DNA of 64,000 nucleotides, from NCBI GenBank assembly GCA_030562195.1, contig CM060200.1, forward strand, positions 13,578,001 to 13,642,000, written 5' to 3'. The notes under the pieces were generated by a model that had not been told where the DNA came from, ran no database searches, and saw only the letters and a program-made list of their open reading frames with translations. The translations under genes and the position numbers were made by a program. This stretch comes from Nipponacmea schrenckii. Its lineage: Eukaryota; Mollusca; Gastropoda; Lottiidae. Shown here in pieces: positions 1 to 12,396 of the stretch. Each line of letters begins with the position of its first letter. Positions within the stretch are counted from its first letter, which is position 1.

Positions 1-1441
1 ATTGTTTAAATACTCTATGTTAATACGGCGGTTTTGTGGTTTACCACATAACACTATCTAGAAATATTAGGAGAACCACATCTGTTAGGTTATTAATATA
101 CTCATATTAGTTAGATGAAATCTATTGTCGCCGTCATTGTTTAAATGGTTTAAGTTGTGTTGAAAGGTTAAGGTTATTGTGTAATATATAGAAACTAAAT
201 CAGATAATTACTGAGAAAAATTTAGATTGAAATGAGTGGATTTTTTAAAAGCTGTGAAAGGTCAAAATTGATACTTCACATTGTAACATGTGCAAGACTA
301 TACTTGGTACTTGATTGTGACAGATCGACTTCAACTCGTTACAAATGAGCCTGATGAGTACATTTAAAGTGACAAAATGCCATTTGTCAAAGAAAGTGAT
401 TGTTTTGGTGAACGACAAGATCATTCGTAGCTTTTGCATTTTATAATGTTTATATTTGTATTGTCACAGTTATGTTATTGTGTTAATATCGTTTGAGGTG
501 TCCAGTAGCACAGTCGATTAAGGCTTAAGAAAATTTACATGACGTCAATTGGCAAGAGACCAGCTGGTAGAAAGGATCCATAACTGAGAACCAATTTTGT
601 AAAATGTATCATTGTATATCATTTTTTCAAACTGGTTCATCTCAATACAGTACGCGGAATATGAGCTACTGGATTAGAGTGGTGAAACCTTAGTTCAGGA
701 CATGTAACACTTCAAGTATTTAACCCAGACACTTCTATAATTATATTAGAGAGGGGGATTAAATTGAGTACCAAAATGATTACTAGGTGTAACTCTCGAT
801 CCATCGTCTAATCCCGTGGACTTTCTTCGTTTTGTATACATGACATCACGTAACAGTGATATATGACAAGATTAGATTTTGTCAAGGTTATTCTATTAAA
901 CTATTTCATTACAATTTATAACCTAATCATAGACGTTTTATTGTAGGCAGATTTTCGTATGAGATGGGAAGCGGTAAATCATACTGTTGACGGCAAGAGT
1001 CATATTTCTAATCCCATGTGAAAGAGCATTTCAGTTTATTAATTAAAATTAAAGTCATCATACATTCCTCAGATTACATATTACCGCCAAAACCTTTGCT
1101 ATGGTGGACGCCTTGAGTATTTGTGAGGACTGTGCTAATGTAGAACCATAAATTTATAAGTAGTCTCTTTGGCACATGAGGCATTGCTTTAATTGCCTTG
1201 GTCAGAGAAGGGAAGACTTTGGGATGAATTCTCCTACGAGATTGAATAAAAAATTGTTTTGAGAATGCTTAAAAGTCCTTCACCTGAAGATCAAGTTATA
1301 GAGGATTGCTTGATTAGATTCTGCCAGATGCTACAACAATCGTAGAAAAATCTCAGACGTTCTCGGATTCTGCTAAGTCTAATTGACCGTCTGAAACCGA
1401 AACATCGTTTAAATAGCCGCTGTGGCTCGGTGAATTTGACG
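1..1441. other. No gene recognised
   Basis: AT-rich sequence with only short chance open frames. I see no exon with convincing splice sites or protein similarity, and no clear repeat array. Confidence 0.5.
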
Positions 1442-1929
1442 CTTTGCGGCGTCAGAGGAATGTGCAATGAAAGTGGAGACCATGTCAACATGCTTACTAA
1501 CTTCAGGGTCCTGTGCACAATCCCGGCAAAGGTCAAGATGAACTTCCAGATTTTTGCCCGTCTCCATTAGCCAATTAGATGCAGAAGAGTAAAAAGCAAA
1601 CTACTTTAATTTCCTTTTTAGACCCCATTTAAATCACAGGAACATTCAAAACGGCAGAGAGCAGTATTAAAACATATGATGATTTAAAAGTCTAAAATTA
1701 TTTGACATGCTATTCTAGCACATTCTTGTGAGAGTCAAAATGTAATTTGGGACGATTTCAAACAATCTAAAAATATGATAATATTAATAATGTTAAGTTA
1801 TGTGTAAGTATGACTGTTTGAAGTTTGATATTCAACACAAGTATGTAGTTAACATAAATACTCGGACTATTTTAATTAGCATGTTGACATGGTCTCCACT
1901 TTCATTGCCCATTTCTCTGACGCCACAAA
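1442..1929. repeat. Inverted repeat of a coding-like fragment
   Basis: A segment of about 52 bp at 1442-1493 recurs in inverted orientation at 1878-1929 with a few mismatches. Both contain the stretch GCATGTTGACATGGTCTCCA (read on minus in the left arm). On the minus strand the left arm lies in an open stretch that continues upstream to about 1590 and includes the peptide CRDCAQDPEVSKHVDMVSTF; the right arm would encode a similar peptide on plus. This looks like a decayed coding or transposon fragment present twice, head to head. The protein family was not recognised. Confidence 0.5.
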
Positions 1930-2189
1930 GCCTTTTTGGAAGAAACTACTGTTTCCTGGGGAAACGTATAATGTGATACAATATAAATATTATCACCTTG
2001 TTGAATATTATGCAAATTCGTAGATTTCAAATGCAGACTAAGATTGTTCATTTCCACCGAACATTGCAATGGCAATTTACAGGATAATGATCGCTGTATT
2101 TAGTACTGGACAGTAACTATAAAACAATAATTTCTGTATTACAAGACATTGTATGACGTCAAACGTGGACTCGGTAAAACGTCAAGAAG

Positions 2190-2408
2190 AATCACAGAAA
2201 AAGGACAGAAGAAGTTTAAAGAGCACATCGCTCTTTACAGAAGAAGGACAGATGAAGTCATAAGAGCACATCGCTCTCTATAAGAAGAAAGAAGACAGTT
2301 ACAGAAGAAGAATGAAGAATCAAGATACAGAAGAAGAACGAAGAAGGAAGATACAGAAGAAGAACGATGAGTAAAGATAGAGAAGAAGCCATAGGAGCAG
2401 GTCGCTCC
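2190..2408. repeat. GA-rich tract with three short hairpins
   Basis: A purine-rich run built on ACAGAAGAAGAA-like words contains three short palindromes: 2218-2236 (AAAGAGC, loop, GCTCTTT), 2263-2277 (AGAGC, loop, GCTCT) and 2394-2408 (GGAGC, loop, GCTCC). The stem bases co-vary between copies. An open frame on minus through this tract is low complexity and not a credible gene. Confidence 0.45.
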
Positions 2409-2479
2409 TTACTCAACGTCCGCGATATGGTTTTGATTACCGAAGCAGACACCATACCTACCAGTCAGTCAGTCATTAC

Positions 2480-2960
2480 TAGGCAGTGCTCTATAAGGCA
2501 ATGATGGCTATATTAACTGCTTGACAATAACAATACATTTATCACTCTTCTGTATCTCTGCACTTACTAGTGGTTGTAACTGCAAGACGATTATCATTGT
2601 ATTATGCATACAAGACAATCTTTATATAATATACAAGACGATCTGTTTTAACGAACAGGCAATGATCGCAGTGTTAACTACAACCCAGTGGTCTCTGTGT
2701 TAATTACAGTACAATGATCTCTGTATTAACTACAGCCCATTGATCTTTTTATTAACTAGGTACAAATGATCTCTGTGTTAAATACAGGCCAATGATCTTT
2801 GGGTTAGCTTCATCCCAATGACGGCAGTGTTAACTACAGCCCAATGATCTCTGTTTTACGGCATCCCAATCCCGATTACCTGTGAATTGTTTAAAAATAT
2901 GTTCTGTGTTTTAACAAAGATACAATGATCTCTGTATTTACTATATAAAATTATCTATAT
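2480..2960. repeat. Degenerate short tandem repeat
   Basis: Irregular repeats of about 27-33 bp around the phrase AATGATCTCTGTRTTAACTACAG. Copies are diverged and spacing varies, so this is an old minisatellite or satellite remnant. Confidence 0.55.
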
Positions 2961-5900
2961 ATTAACAACAAGATAATGATCAAAGCCAAATGGTTCGCCA
3001 ATTAAATCTTAAAATGGTGCAAATTTCACACCTGATATTTTGTGTGGATATGGTATGTTTTAACATGCAGGGACAATGCCTTATCGTTTAAACTTCATGA
3101 ATAAATTATGCCAGCAACTACAAATGACTCCTTTTCCCGAGAATATTTTTTAACATATCTCTTGCACTTGGAGACTCCTCTGTTTCTCTTTTCTGTCTCT
3201 TTTCAGCCTGTATTTCACTCAGTTAAATATTGCCGGTTGCTTAGTTTGATTCTAATTAGTGCGCCTTAGATGTAGGGGCCCGTGATCATCATTCCCTTTT
3301 TTAGTTGAGCCACAGTCTAGATAGATATGTGCCAATATGAAAGAGTAATAAGAATAAATTACGTAATAAAAATCGCAGAATTCTCATACAGATCTACAGA
3401 TCTAGCCTCTAACAATAAATCTGAAAGCATGAACTTATAAATGTCGTATTTGTCTAGATTGTAACATAAATATTTAAAACCTTCAATGTAGAATAACATT
3501 CATTGAAAGAGTACATTTGATGTTTCTTTACTTTCTTCATTCGTTGTAGCTTTGTTTGGACAATTTCTGTAAATAGTAAATCTTCAACCTTCCTTACGAC
3601 TTATTTTCAGCGATCTCTCATTTTATAGTTTCAACGATCTCTAAGTTTATGGAAATAATGCAATGTTGGCAACGTTGGTCGATGGAAAATGTACAATTAT
3701 GACTTAAATGCGGGAGCACACTGGCATTTTTAGAAAAATCTGTGTTCATGTGATTAAAAAAAAATGAAGAAATACAAGGTTCACTACAACCATTATAAGA
3801 TAAATCAAACAATAAAAAACTCACTTTACCTTGGATTCATCTTTAATGATGTTTGTAGCAATCTAACTCCACCTTTTTTCTTCTTTAATTAGTAGATTTA
3901 TAGCACTGTATACTCATAAACATCCATTTAATAATATAACGGTATATTGTCTTAGATTTACATTATCAATCTACATACCACCATGTACTTATTCTCAATA
4001 ATATTTGTTTTTCTAATCAAGTTATTTGAATGGGTTGGACTGACTTATGTCACCCGTTGAAATGATAGACACTCTACAATATGTCAACTCGTAATCACTA
4101 TAATACGATATCGGAATGAAGATGGTAAAATCTTAAAAATGCCTCATACACAATTTACAAAAACTTTAAGAATTCGATATCAGCTTATAACTTCAAACAC
4201 TTACAATTCCTTTCAATTTATAATTTCTTCTTTATTGACATGTGAGCGTTTCAGATTTCGCAAAAAATTTACAATGCAGAATTTCCCTTCTAAAGTTACC
4301 TAATTGCACTCGTAATATACAATGTCAAAGTACTCACTATATCTGAAAACAAACGTTTCTTCCTAGACATTCCAAATACACTGTTAAAATCGTAACAATT
4401 TTCCAAGTCCGAATACAAAATACATACAGGTGTCCGTTTAAAAGAAGGATGTGAAATACAGTATATTCTGTCGCCTCAGCACATATATAATTATATCATA
4501 TATAAAATGATGTAGCCACACACAAAACAATTAAATACACGCTAGTCATTCCCATTCATAAATATCGAATCAAACCGCCTTTTAAGATACCACTTTTCAC
4601 TTCAATATAAACCTTGTGTGGTAGTCGTGGGCTAAGATTCCGGATTGCAGGTTTAATATATATTAACATATAGGTTTACTTTATCTCTATTTCTCGCACT
4701 TTATAAAGACCTACTTATTCACTCTTCACTAAACCTTTAATCTCAACCCTTTAATATTAGATATGTTTCATACATTTTTGTCCATTTACTCCATACAGTT
4801 TCTATCTAACAAAAATTCAAAAACCTCCTTTCATCTCGAATTCTCCTTATTCATAGAATTCCTTTCCACTTAAAAACGTCTAGAAATCTAGAACATGCAT
4901 CGACACCCAAACTTAGCTGAATATGTACACTGTCATGCAATCAAGATATTGTCAATGTACGAAGACAAACCGAACTGATACGAAGATAAAAATTCTTGAC
5001 AATTTTTCACCTCTTACACTAGCTGTTGTAAATCACAGTGTGTGTTCGTAAATTTTATTCTACCCTTGTGTGATACGACAACTTGAGTTGTCTGTAAAAC
5101 TGTTTAGTGTTATGTAGGCCTTGACAAATTTACAGAAAAAAGCACCCTATTTTAAATCAATGTCTATGTAGAGAGATATTGACGTTCAAATTGCAATTTT
5201 GTTCTTATCCATATCTAAAGGACATATTGCCGCAATTTATTAAAAGGGGGGTCACGATTTGTTATTTTTTTTTGACAATAATTAATATTATTTACCCTTC
5301 ACCTTACGAAAGATTATTTTTTTCTGCTAGCCGCACATGCTTTCTACCATGTCTACCATGGAAATTAGCCTACTTACTCTAGTGTCGTTGGTTTATTAAG
5401 ATAGTGTATGAAAGTTCGCCTGATTTAATTTGTTTAACTCCACAGGGAGTCTCCATTGATGGAATCAGATTCACAAAATACTGATTAAAGCTATAAAATG
5501 CACAGAGCAGTATGTGAACTGGCAATGAGTTGCGTTAAAGGGACACTTCTAAGTAATTATCAAACATTTTTAAGGGTAATATATTAGATTCTACAAATAT
5601 TCTGTTGTATAGTTTTGAATATGTAATCTTATTGGCCAAGTTTGATGCTTAAAATTGTATGTTCATTAAAGGGGTAGTTTTATTTTAAGAAAAGAAGTTC
5701 AGTTTTAGTTTTAAGAGAATATGTCGTAGAATTTGCTCTGTGAGAGATAATCTGCATTATTAAGAAAACCAAATGGATTGATTATTAGTCTAATAATTGG
5801 ATTGCACAATCAGATTTCTTGAAAATACCTAGTTCTGATACTTTAAACCTTGATCGAATATTTGATGATTTGACATAATTTGAGATCGTGCATAATTTAA

Positions 5901-7628
5901 GATTTTTAAATTGAGTATTTTACTACTGGCATGTGATTCGAAGCACTATTTAATGTATATCTTGATGTGCACCAGAAATACATAATACAGTAAACACCGT
6001 AATAGGAGTACAAATACTAGTATTTTATTGGCGTGTACAAATACATTCGTACTTCTTCTGTTTTGTCAATGTTATGGCTGTTTGGTTGAGTTATTAATGA
6101 ACTTAAACTTCACAAAAAATACATTTACAAAGAAAGTTGAAGTAGGTCTATTTTTACTATAAAAATAATTTGTGTTTGAAATACATTGAAACTTGACTAA
6201 CATTGTTTTTTCACTCCTCATTATTTTCAATATGTTAAGTAGTTTTACAGATCACGGGTTTTTTTTTACGGCAGTGTTTTGGTTCTGTATGTAGGCCATA
6301 TTTTATTAGTAATTATAGCGTTGATGTTGGCAAAATATGTCTATTGTTTTAGAATTAATTTTATGAATTTTATCAGGGGCACGATGTCATATAGGCTTAG
6401 CCTGCTGCCAAATCCAGTGTATAAAAAATTTGTTAATATAATTTGTTATATCAGGGACACAATATCGGTCTTCATTTGACAAAAATAATGCTAATGCATG
6501 CTACCATTCTGAAGATAATAGTACCTGCGTTCAAAAATAATTGTGTTACGGCCGTTATGAAGTACACGGAAAACTTCCGACCAATGTATTAAAACGATCC
6601 TAGAATTTCTCTGACATCCGTATTCAGCAATATTTAAGACAATCTGACAATTTAACTAAACGCATTACCATGAGATAGAGCTCAATTCAACTGATCATAT
6701 CACTACAGTTTATCAATGGCGTTACCACTAAAATGGATAAAATATATCAAAATAGGCTATACCATGTAAATGGGTGTACTATGCATTTTGAACAAAACTT
6801 TTTCACGTTATTTGATATGCCTATATAAACTTATACAGGCAAAATAACAATAACTATTGCGATTGTTCCTATGGAAACTAGATACGCTCACTCATCCAAA
6901 AACAGCACATTGACTAGATTTTCGTACCGAAACCAATTTCGATAAGCCGATACACTGATAACGAAGATTACTTAAGTATTTGAAGAAAAAAGATGGGCGA
7001 GAACACATAGAGCGTATTAAATATTTATTCAGAATTTGCCCTATGTGATGCAAGGATATTTTGCAATAAGTAACGTCATCCAATAGTTAGTTTTAGAAAA
7101 ATTGCAGGAAACTCAGACGTCTGATTGATGATTGAAACAGTGCGAATTCATGCTATCGGTGTCCCCGAATTTTGAAACCCTCTTTATCATCCCTTTAAGT
7201 TCTTAGAAACAGCAGGTTGGATTTCTTGTTTCACGCCATATAACACAACTTGCACTTATTAATATTTGGAATCAGATATTAAAGTGTTTTCGTTGCATTC
7301 GTTCCAGAATAAATTGTAAAAATATTAGAAAATGTCTATTTTAGTTTGCAGTCTGTTATGATTAGTTTTCATATTCATGTACGATTACATACCAAGAAGG
7401 CAGATCCCGAATTTGTGGTATGTTGTATACAGGGAAATCTAATTAGAATATGAACATTCTTAATGGAACATTAATGGTAATCTGCCATTTTTTGAACTTC
7501 AAAAGCAGCACCTGGTCACATTATGAAAATACCTATACATGTACATGCAATATCAAATCAGATGAGAAAAAAAAAGTTAACTTAACAGTCATGTATATTA
7601 ATCTATACCACATTCCAGATTCATCTCA
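2961..7628. other. No gene recognised
   Basis: About 4.7 kb of AT-rich DNA. The longest open frames are near 65 codons, have no recognisable domains and lack supported splice partners. I see no array and no transposon ends here. Confidence 0.5.
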
Positions 7629-8290
7629 AACACTGTCAGTATAGATAAGCCACAGTGTTGTCATCTAGATTTATCTACAATTACGGTCAGTATAGATAAG
7701 TCATTGTATTGTCATCTAGATTCATCTACAATCACTGTCAGTATAGATAAGCCATTGTGTTGTCATCTAGATTTAATTACAAATACTGTCTGTAAATATA
7801 AGTCATTTTATTGTCATCTAGATTTATTTGCATTTACTGTCAGTACAGATAAATCATTTTATTGTCATCTAGATTACTGTCTATAAAGATAAGCATTATT
7901 TTGTCTTCTGTCTTTATCAAGAATTAATGTCTAGAAATATAAATCATTTTATTGTCTAGATTTAGTTCCAATTACTGTCAGTAGGCCTACAGATAAATCA
8001 TCTCATTGGCATCTAGATTCATCTACAAATATTGTCTGCAAAGATTAGTCACTGTTTTGTCGTCGACCTTCATCTATAAACACTGTTAGTACAGATAAAT
8101 CATTTTATTGTCATCTAGATTCATCTACAATTACTGTCAGTAAAGATAAGTCACTGTTTTGTCATCTAGATTCATCTACATTCAATGTTAGTAAAGATAA
8201 GTCACATTTTTGTAATCTTAATTCATCCACAATCACTGATAGTAAAGATAAGTCATTTTATTGTCATCTAGATTCATCTACAATCTATAG
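7629..8290. repeat. Minisatellite, about 51-bp unit
   Basis: Roughly a dozen imperfect units of about 51 bp built around TGTCATCTAGATTCATCTAC followed by ACTGTCAGTA and GATAAGTCA. Because 51 is a multiple of three, a 17-residue repeat appears in an open frame on plus (CHLD...TVS.DK). This is an artefact of the array, not evidence for a gene. Confidence 0.85.
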
Positions 8291-9187
8291 TTGGTTTAAC
8301 CACGTAGTACGGTGTGGAATTATCCATACAGTAGAAAATGGAAAGTTATAATGCTAGCATGAATGGCCTTTTTTCCACATTAAAAACCGCATTGATCACT
8401 GTGTGGTGTATGTACCCATTTTAAATTATATAATGGGACATAACTCAGTGATAATTTAAGGGGTACCTAAATATGATAAAGATTTTGTTTTTATCAAACG
8501 ACAACAATTCCTCGATTATTAATCGTTGTCGAATGTAGAAAAAAATCCTACATATGGTGCAGATAAGATTATGAGATGGAATTTTAATAATATAACAATT
8601 AAGGTAGTGCCCAGTTTTATTTTGTATATTTTCTAATCTGTTCATGTATGAATTGGATGTCGTTGTCCCAAGTTCTAATCCCATCATCTACCATGTAAAA
8701 CCTTTCCAAGTACTTCCGTTGTCTGAAAAACAATTATCAAAATTAAGGTTTACCCAACTTGCTGTAAGCTTCGGGCAACTTGTAGAAGCTGTGGGCAATG
8801 GGTTTTAACTATTTTTAAACCAATCTCTTATTTAACTAGTCAGTAGACCTTAGCGCAATGACGACTGCAAAATACAAGTTGGCATCAGGTAGCCTACTTT
8901 TTTAAGAACTTGAGCCACGTAGGTGTTCGGAATACTGCGCTTTTACATATACTACTAATTTCCACTTATATTATATGCGACAGATACGATCAAGTTTTCA
9001 AGCGTCATTCTATCTAATTCCTTACCGTGAAAGTTCTTAGAATTATAAGAATTAGAATACTGAGGCAAACTTGGTCCACATTTACCTCTATATTGAAATT
9101 CTGCTACAATCTCATTACAATTTTGTTGACAAATGTTTTTTAACTAAAACTGTTACAATGTTTGTAAATATATAGGTAATATCCTAC
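8291..9187. other. Possible distal exon of the dynein-stalk-like gene; otherwise nothing
   Basis: On minus, an acceptor-like TTTTTCAG ends at 8723 and is followed by sequence that could serve as a last exon of the gene at 9188-10085. In the phase left by the upstream exon it would add only about a dozen codons before a stop. In another phase it stays open for about 35 codons with a protein-like composition (KYLERFYMVDDGIRTW). I cannot decide between them. The remainder shows no gene. Confidence 0.3.
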
Positions 9188-10085
9188 CCATTGATGAATT
9201 AGTGCAGCGGCACAACTAACTTGCTTGACCCTTTCACTACTTTCGCAGTCTTTGAGTACTTCTGCAGCTAGTTTTGCTTGCTTTTTACTTATATCTTGTA
9301 TCTGTATGTCTTTACATTGTATCAGTATGGCACCTTGGTTACCCATAAATACTTGTATCCTTTGCCACTTCTGAAACCAAACAATTATATTTCGTTATGA
9401 AAATTGGAATGGGTCAATTTATTAAAACCTAAAATCCATCAGCGAAAGCTTTTTGTGCATACAAAGCTACGTATGGTTTTAGCATGGAAATAAATTATGT
9501 TAAAAAGGCAATGCCCATAGAAAAAAATCTGAGAAGCGACCACTTTCATTACATCAAATTCCCCATTTCCCCTCCAGATATATTAATTACCCCTCAAAAA
9601 AACCAAGTCTGACTACCGGCCTGGAGTTATTTCGTATTACTTTTGAGGTTCGCTTAAAATTCTTACAATTGTTTGTATATTTGTGTATGTGCTTACAATT
9701 ATTTCCTTAAGGTTGACATCATTATAGTTTTAATAAATAAGCCAAATTGTACAGATCATTATACTGATGCGTAATGGGGAACATTATGTATTGCATCTTT
9801 TTATCTATTTTCTAATACATGAATTTGAACACTCTAGCAGACCTTTGCGTCTGTTTCTGGGTGTCCTAAAACGAGCATGAATGCAGACAATGTCTTTTTC
9901 ACCACTTCAGGTGGATTTGGTAACGACTTTAATTCTGTTAATGCGCATTTATGGAACCCTGCTTCGATTTCCTTTGGTTGGTTGTTAATGAGAGGTTCAT
10001 CATTTTCTAGAAGATCTTTCTGTTGGCGTTGAAGTTTTATAGTCTTCACAGCATTTTCTAGTTCGTCCAATTGCTCTGTAGCCAT
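9188..10085 (-). CDS. Dynein heavy chain stalk-like protein (partial or fragment)
   Basis: Two exons on minus fit together in phase 0: 9843-10085 (81 codons from an ATG at 10085) and 9188-9370 (61 codons). They are joined by a donor at AAAG/GTCTGC and an acceptor at TTTCAG/AAGTGG. The product begins with a charged helical segment, then has ELKSLPNPPEVVKKTL, then KKWQRIQVFMGNQ and ends near CAAALIHQW. This order matches the region around the dynein heavy chain stalk (Pfam MT type), where a 'K(S/A)L..PP..V' turn is followed by 'W...F' and 'C..L..W'. The AAA+ modules are absent, so this is not a motor. The true 5' end may lie upstream, since an acceptor-like TTATAG precedes the ATG by about 15 bases, and a terminal exon downstream is uncertain. 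It could be a real small gene or a captured fragment. Confidence 0.5.
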
Positions 10086-11479
10086 GCTCTTCAGTTGAAC
10101 TATAATGAGAAACACTAATGGTGGGCTTGATATATATTATATAAATAATCTGGGACAAAGGTCTACTAAGTTTCACATACATTTTCTTTTGTAATAAGAT
10201 CTTTTTTTTTTGTTAAAATTAAACGACGAATTTTTCTGATAAAAGTTTTAAGTCTTTACTGTTTCAGGTTATTCAAATTCAGAACATTTAATCAAAGGGA
10301 CACTAAAATTGTGTCTTTGTAACTTTATAGGTATTTAGGCTGGCAAATAAGAAAGGTATACATTTAGAGAAAGATTTTTCATTATTGGGGCCGTGTTTCT
10401 AAAAGATTAGCTCCGGAACATATCAAAGGGGCTTTTCTTGCACATTATGCTACATTTGAAATTTGAAAAACAGAACACTTTATTTACCATAGTCCGAGCA
10501 GTCAACACCTTTCAACAGGTTTTTTGCCTTAGAAAAATCCATCATGATAGCTTTTCCACATTAATGTTCTCCTGTCGCTAAACATATCGCATTTGTCAAC
10601 TAAATTTAGATTTAAACCCTATTTATTGACAAAAAGCCAAGTTGGATTATTTTGATCCGCTTCGATTAATATCAAAATTAGATCTAAACACGTAATTCTT
10701 TTATGGTCAAATTGTAATCCAGCTATTGTGACGTTCAATATATTATCCAATTTAATATTAAATGTATATAATAGAAGTATATGGCATCGCTTTGTCTGGA
10801 AATGTACGAATTTCGGCTATAACGAACTCATTCGTTCGGTCCCGTATGATTCGTTATAGCCAGGTTTCACTGTATATGATACTACAGTCAGTCATCAAAA
10901 GAAGGGTTTCTATGTCAGTCAGAGACTAAAACGGCTTTCGCTTCACTTTCAATTTTGTATTTTACATAGTGAAATTGTCCGTTTCCTACGTGTTAATTTT
11001 TTTGTGGCCCTTGCTCGATCCTACACCTAATGTTGCAAAGAAACTCCACTGTTCTAAGTAATTTTAGAAAGTGAATATCAGAGAAATCACCAGATATTTA
11101 CCAGTCTGGTTGGTAAATCTATTGACACCATTTACTTTTTAAAATTACCATCAGTTTCACTCTACGTTGATATAAGTATTGACATGGGCACATTATTTTT
11201 ATTTAATCTACTTCCAATTTTCTATTTAAGGCATTTTATGAAATAATTGTGTCATTTTCGCTTGAAGTTTCACTATTTTCAGAATAACTACAAATTAGAG
11301 TGGTGAATTCCAGATACAGAGGTTTTAAAGTGACCAAAATTTTCACTGTTGAATATCAGACAGAGGTGTTTCAAGTCACCAGAGGAGTATTTGGGTTGCA
11401 CACGATGTTTACATACGAAGTTTATTGTGCCCAATAAACCAACGGATCAGCACAATTGTAATTAGACACAACTCAGTAT
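10086..11479. other. Intergenic, no gene recognised
   Basis: AT-rich sequence between the stalk-like gene and the minisatellite. Apart from the hairpin at 10814-10873 I see nothing supportable. Confidence 0.45.
10814..10873. mobile_element. Solo end of a possible pogo/Tc1-type element
   Basis: On minus the sequence reads CAGTGAAACCTGGCTATAAC and continues into a hairpin whose arms are GGCTATAACGAA and TTCGTTATAGCC. TA flanks the CAGTG end. Termini beginning CAG(T/A) next to TA are typical of Tc1/mariner-pogo elements. I did not find the partner end, so the call is tentative. Confidence 0.3.
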
Positions 11480-12210
11480 TCACGTCCAATTTTTTGTATG
11501 TGTGTGTGTTCATTTAACAAACAGATTGGCACAACAATAGTTAGGCACGTCACAACTTCAGTAATTACATACATATTGTTTGTGTTCAATAAGCAAACAG
11601 AGTAGCACAACATAGTTGGGCACGTCACAACTTCAGTATTGACATTCATATTGTTTGTGTTCAATAAGCTAACAGAGTAGCACAACATCAGTTGGACACG
11701 TCACCACTTCAGTAAAACATACATATTGTTTGTGTTCAATAAGCTAACAGAGTGGCACAACATAGTTTGGCACGTCACCACTTCGGTAAAACATACATAT
11801 TGTTTGTGTTCAATAAGCTAACAGAGTAGCACAACAAAGTTGGACACGTCACAACTTCAGTATTTACATACATATTGTTTGTGTTCAATAAGCTAACAGA
11901 GTAGCACAACAAAGTTGGACACCACAACTTCAGTATTTACATACATATTGTTTGTGTTCAATAAGCTAACTGAGTAGCACAACAACAGTTGGACACGTCA
12001 CAACTTCAGTATTTACATACATATTGTTTGTGTTCAATAAGCTAACAGGTTGGCACAACAACAGTTGGACAAGTCACCACTTCAGTAATTACATACATAA
12101 TTATTGTTTGTGTTCAATTAGAAAACAGATTGGTACAACAACAGTTGGACATGTCACAACTTCAGTAATTACATACAGAGCTATAATTGTTCTCAATAAA
12201 CTAGCAGGTT
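11480..12210. repeat. Minisatellite, about 78-bp unit, ~10 copies
   Basis: Tandem units of about 78 bp contain CATATTGTTTGTGTTCAATA, AGCTAACAGAGTAGCACAAC and CACGTCACAACTTCAGTA. The central copies are very similar and the edge copies are diverged. Open frames on both strands across the array follow from the repeat. It lies between the 3' end of PPIE and the stalk-like gene. Confidence 0.9.
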
Positions 12211-12238
12211 GGCACAAAGTAGTTTTCTATGATCTGCA

Positions 12239-12306
12239 AGATGTAAGAAGAAATGAAATGAAATGGAGTTTTACGTCCTACTGTTCTGCACCTTATGGGC
12301 TAATGA
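12239..12306 (-). repeat. SINE-like repeat with ATTTCATTTC tail
   Basis: On minus it reads CCATAAGGTGCAGAACAGTA followed by GGACGTAAAACTCC and ends in ATTTCATTTCATTTC. Related pieces occur at 27201-27254, 30941-30977 and around 40425-40600. The shared core and pentamer tail suggest the 3' part of one short interspersed repeat family. Confidence 0.5.
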
Positions 12307-12396
12307 AGAAAGCAGATAGGTTGGTAGATGATTTTAATGATATTTACACATGTTATGACATATTTACATATATAATGGTACAGATATACAAATCTG

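Noticed and set aside
7704..7886. Repeat-peptide ORF (CHLD...TVS)
   Set aside because: By-product of the 51-bp minisatellite, whose length is a multiple of three.
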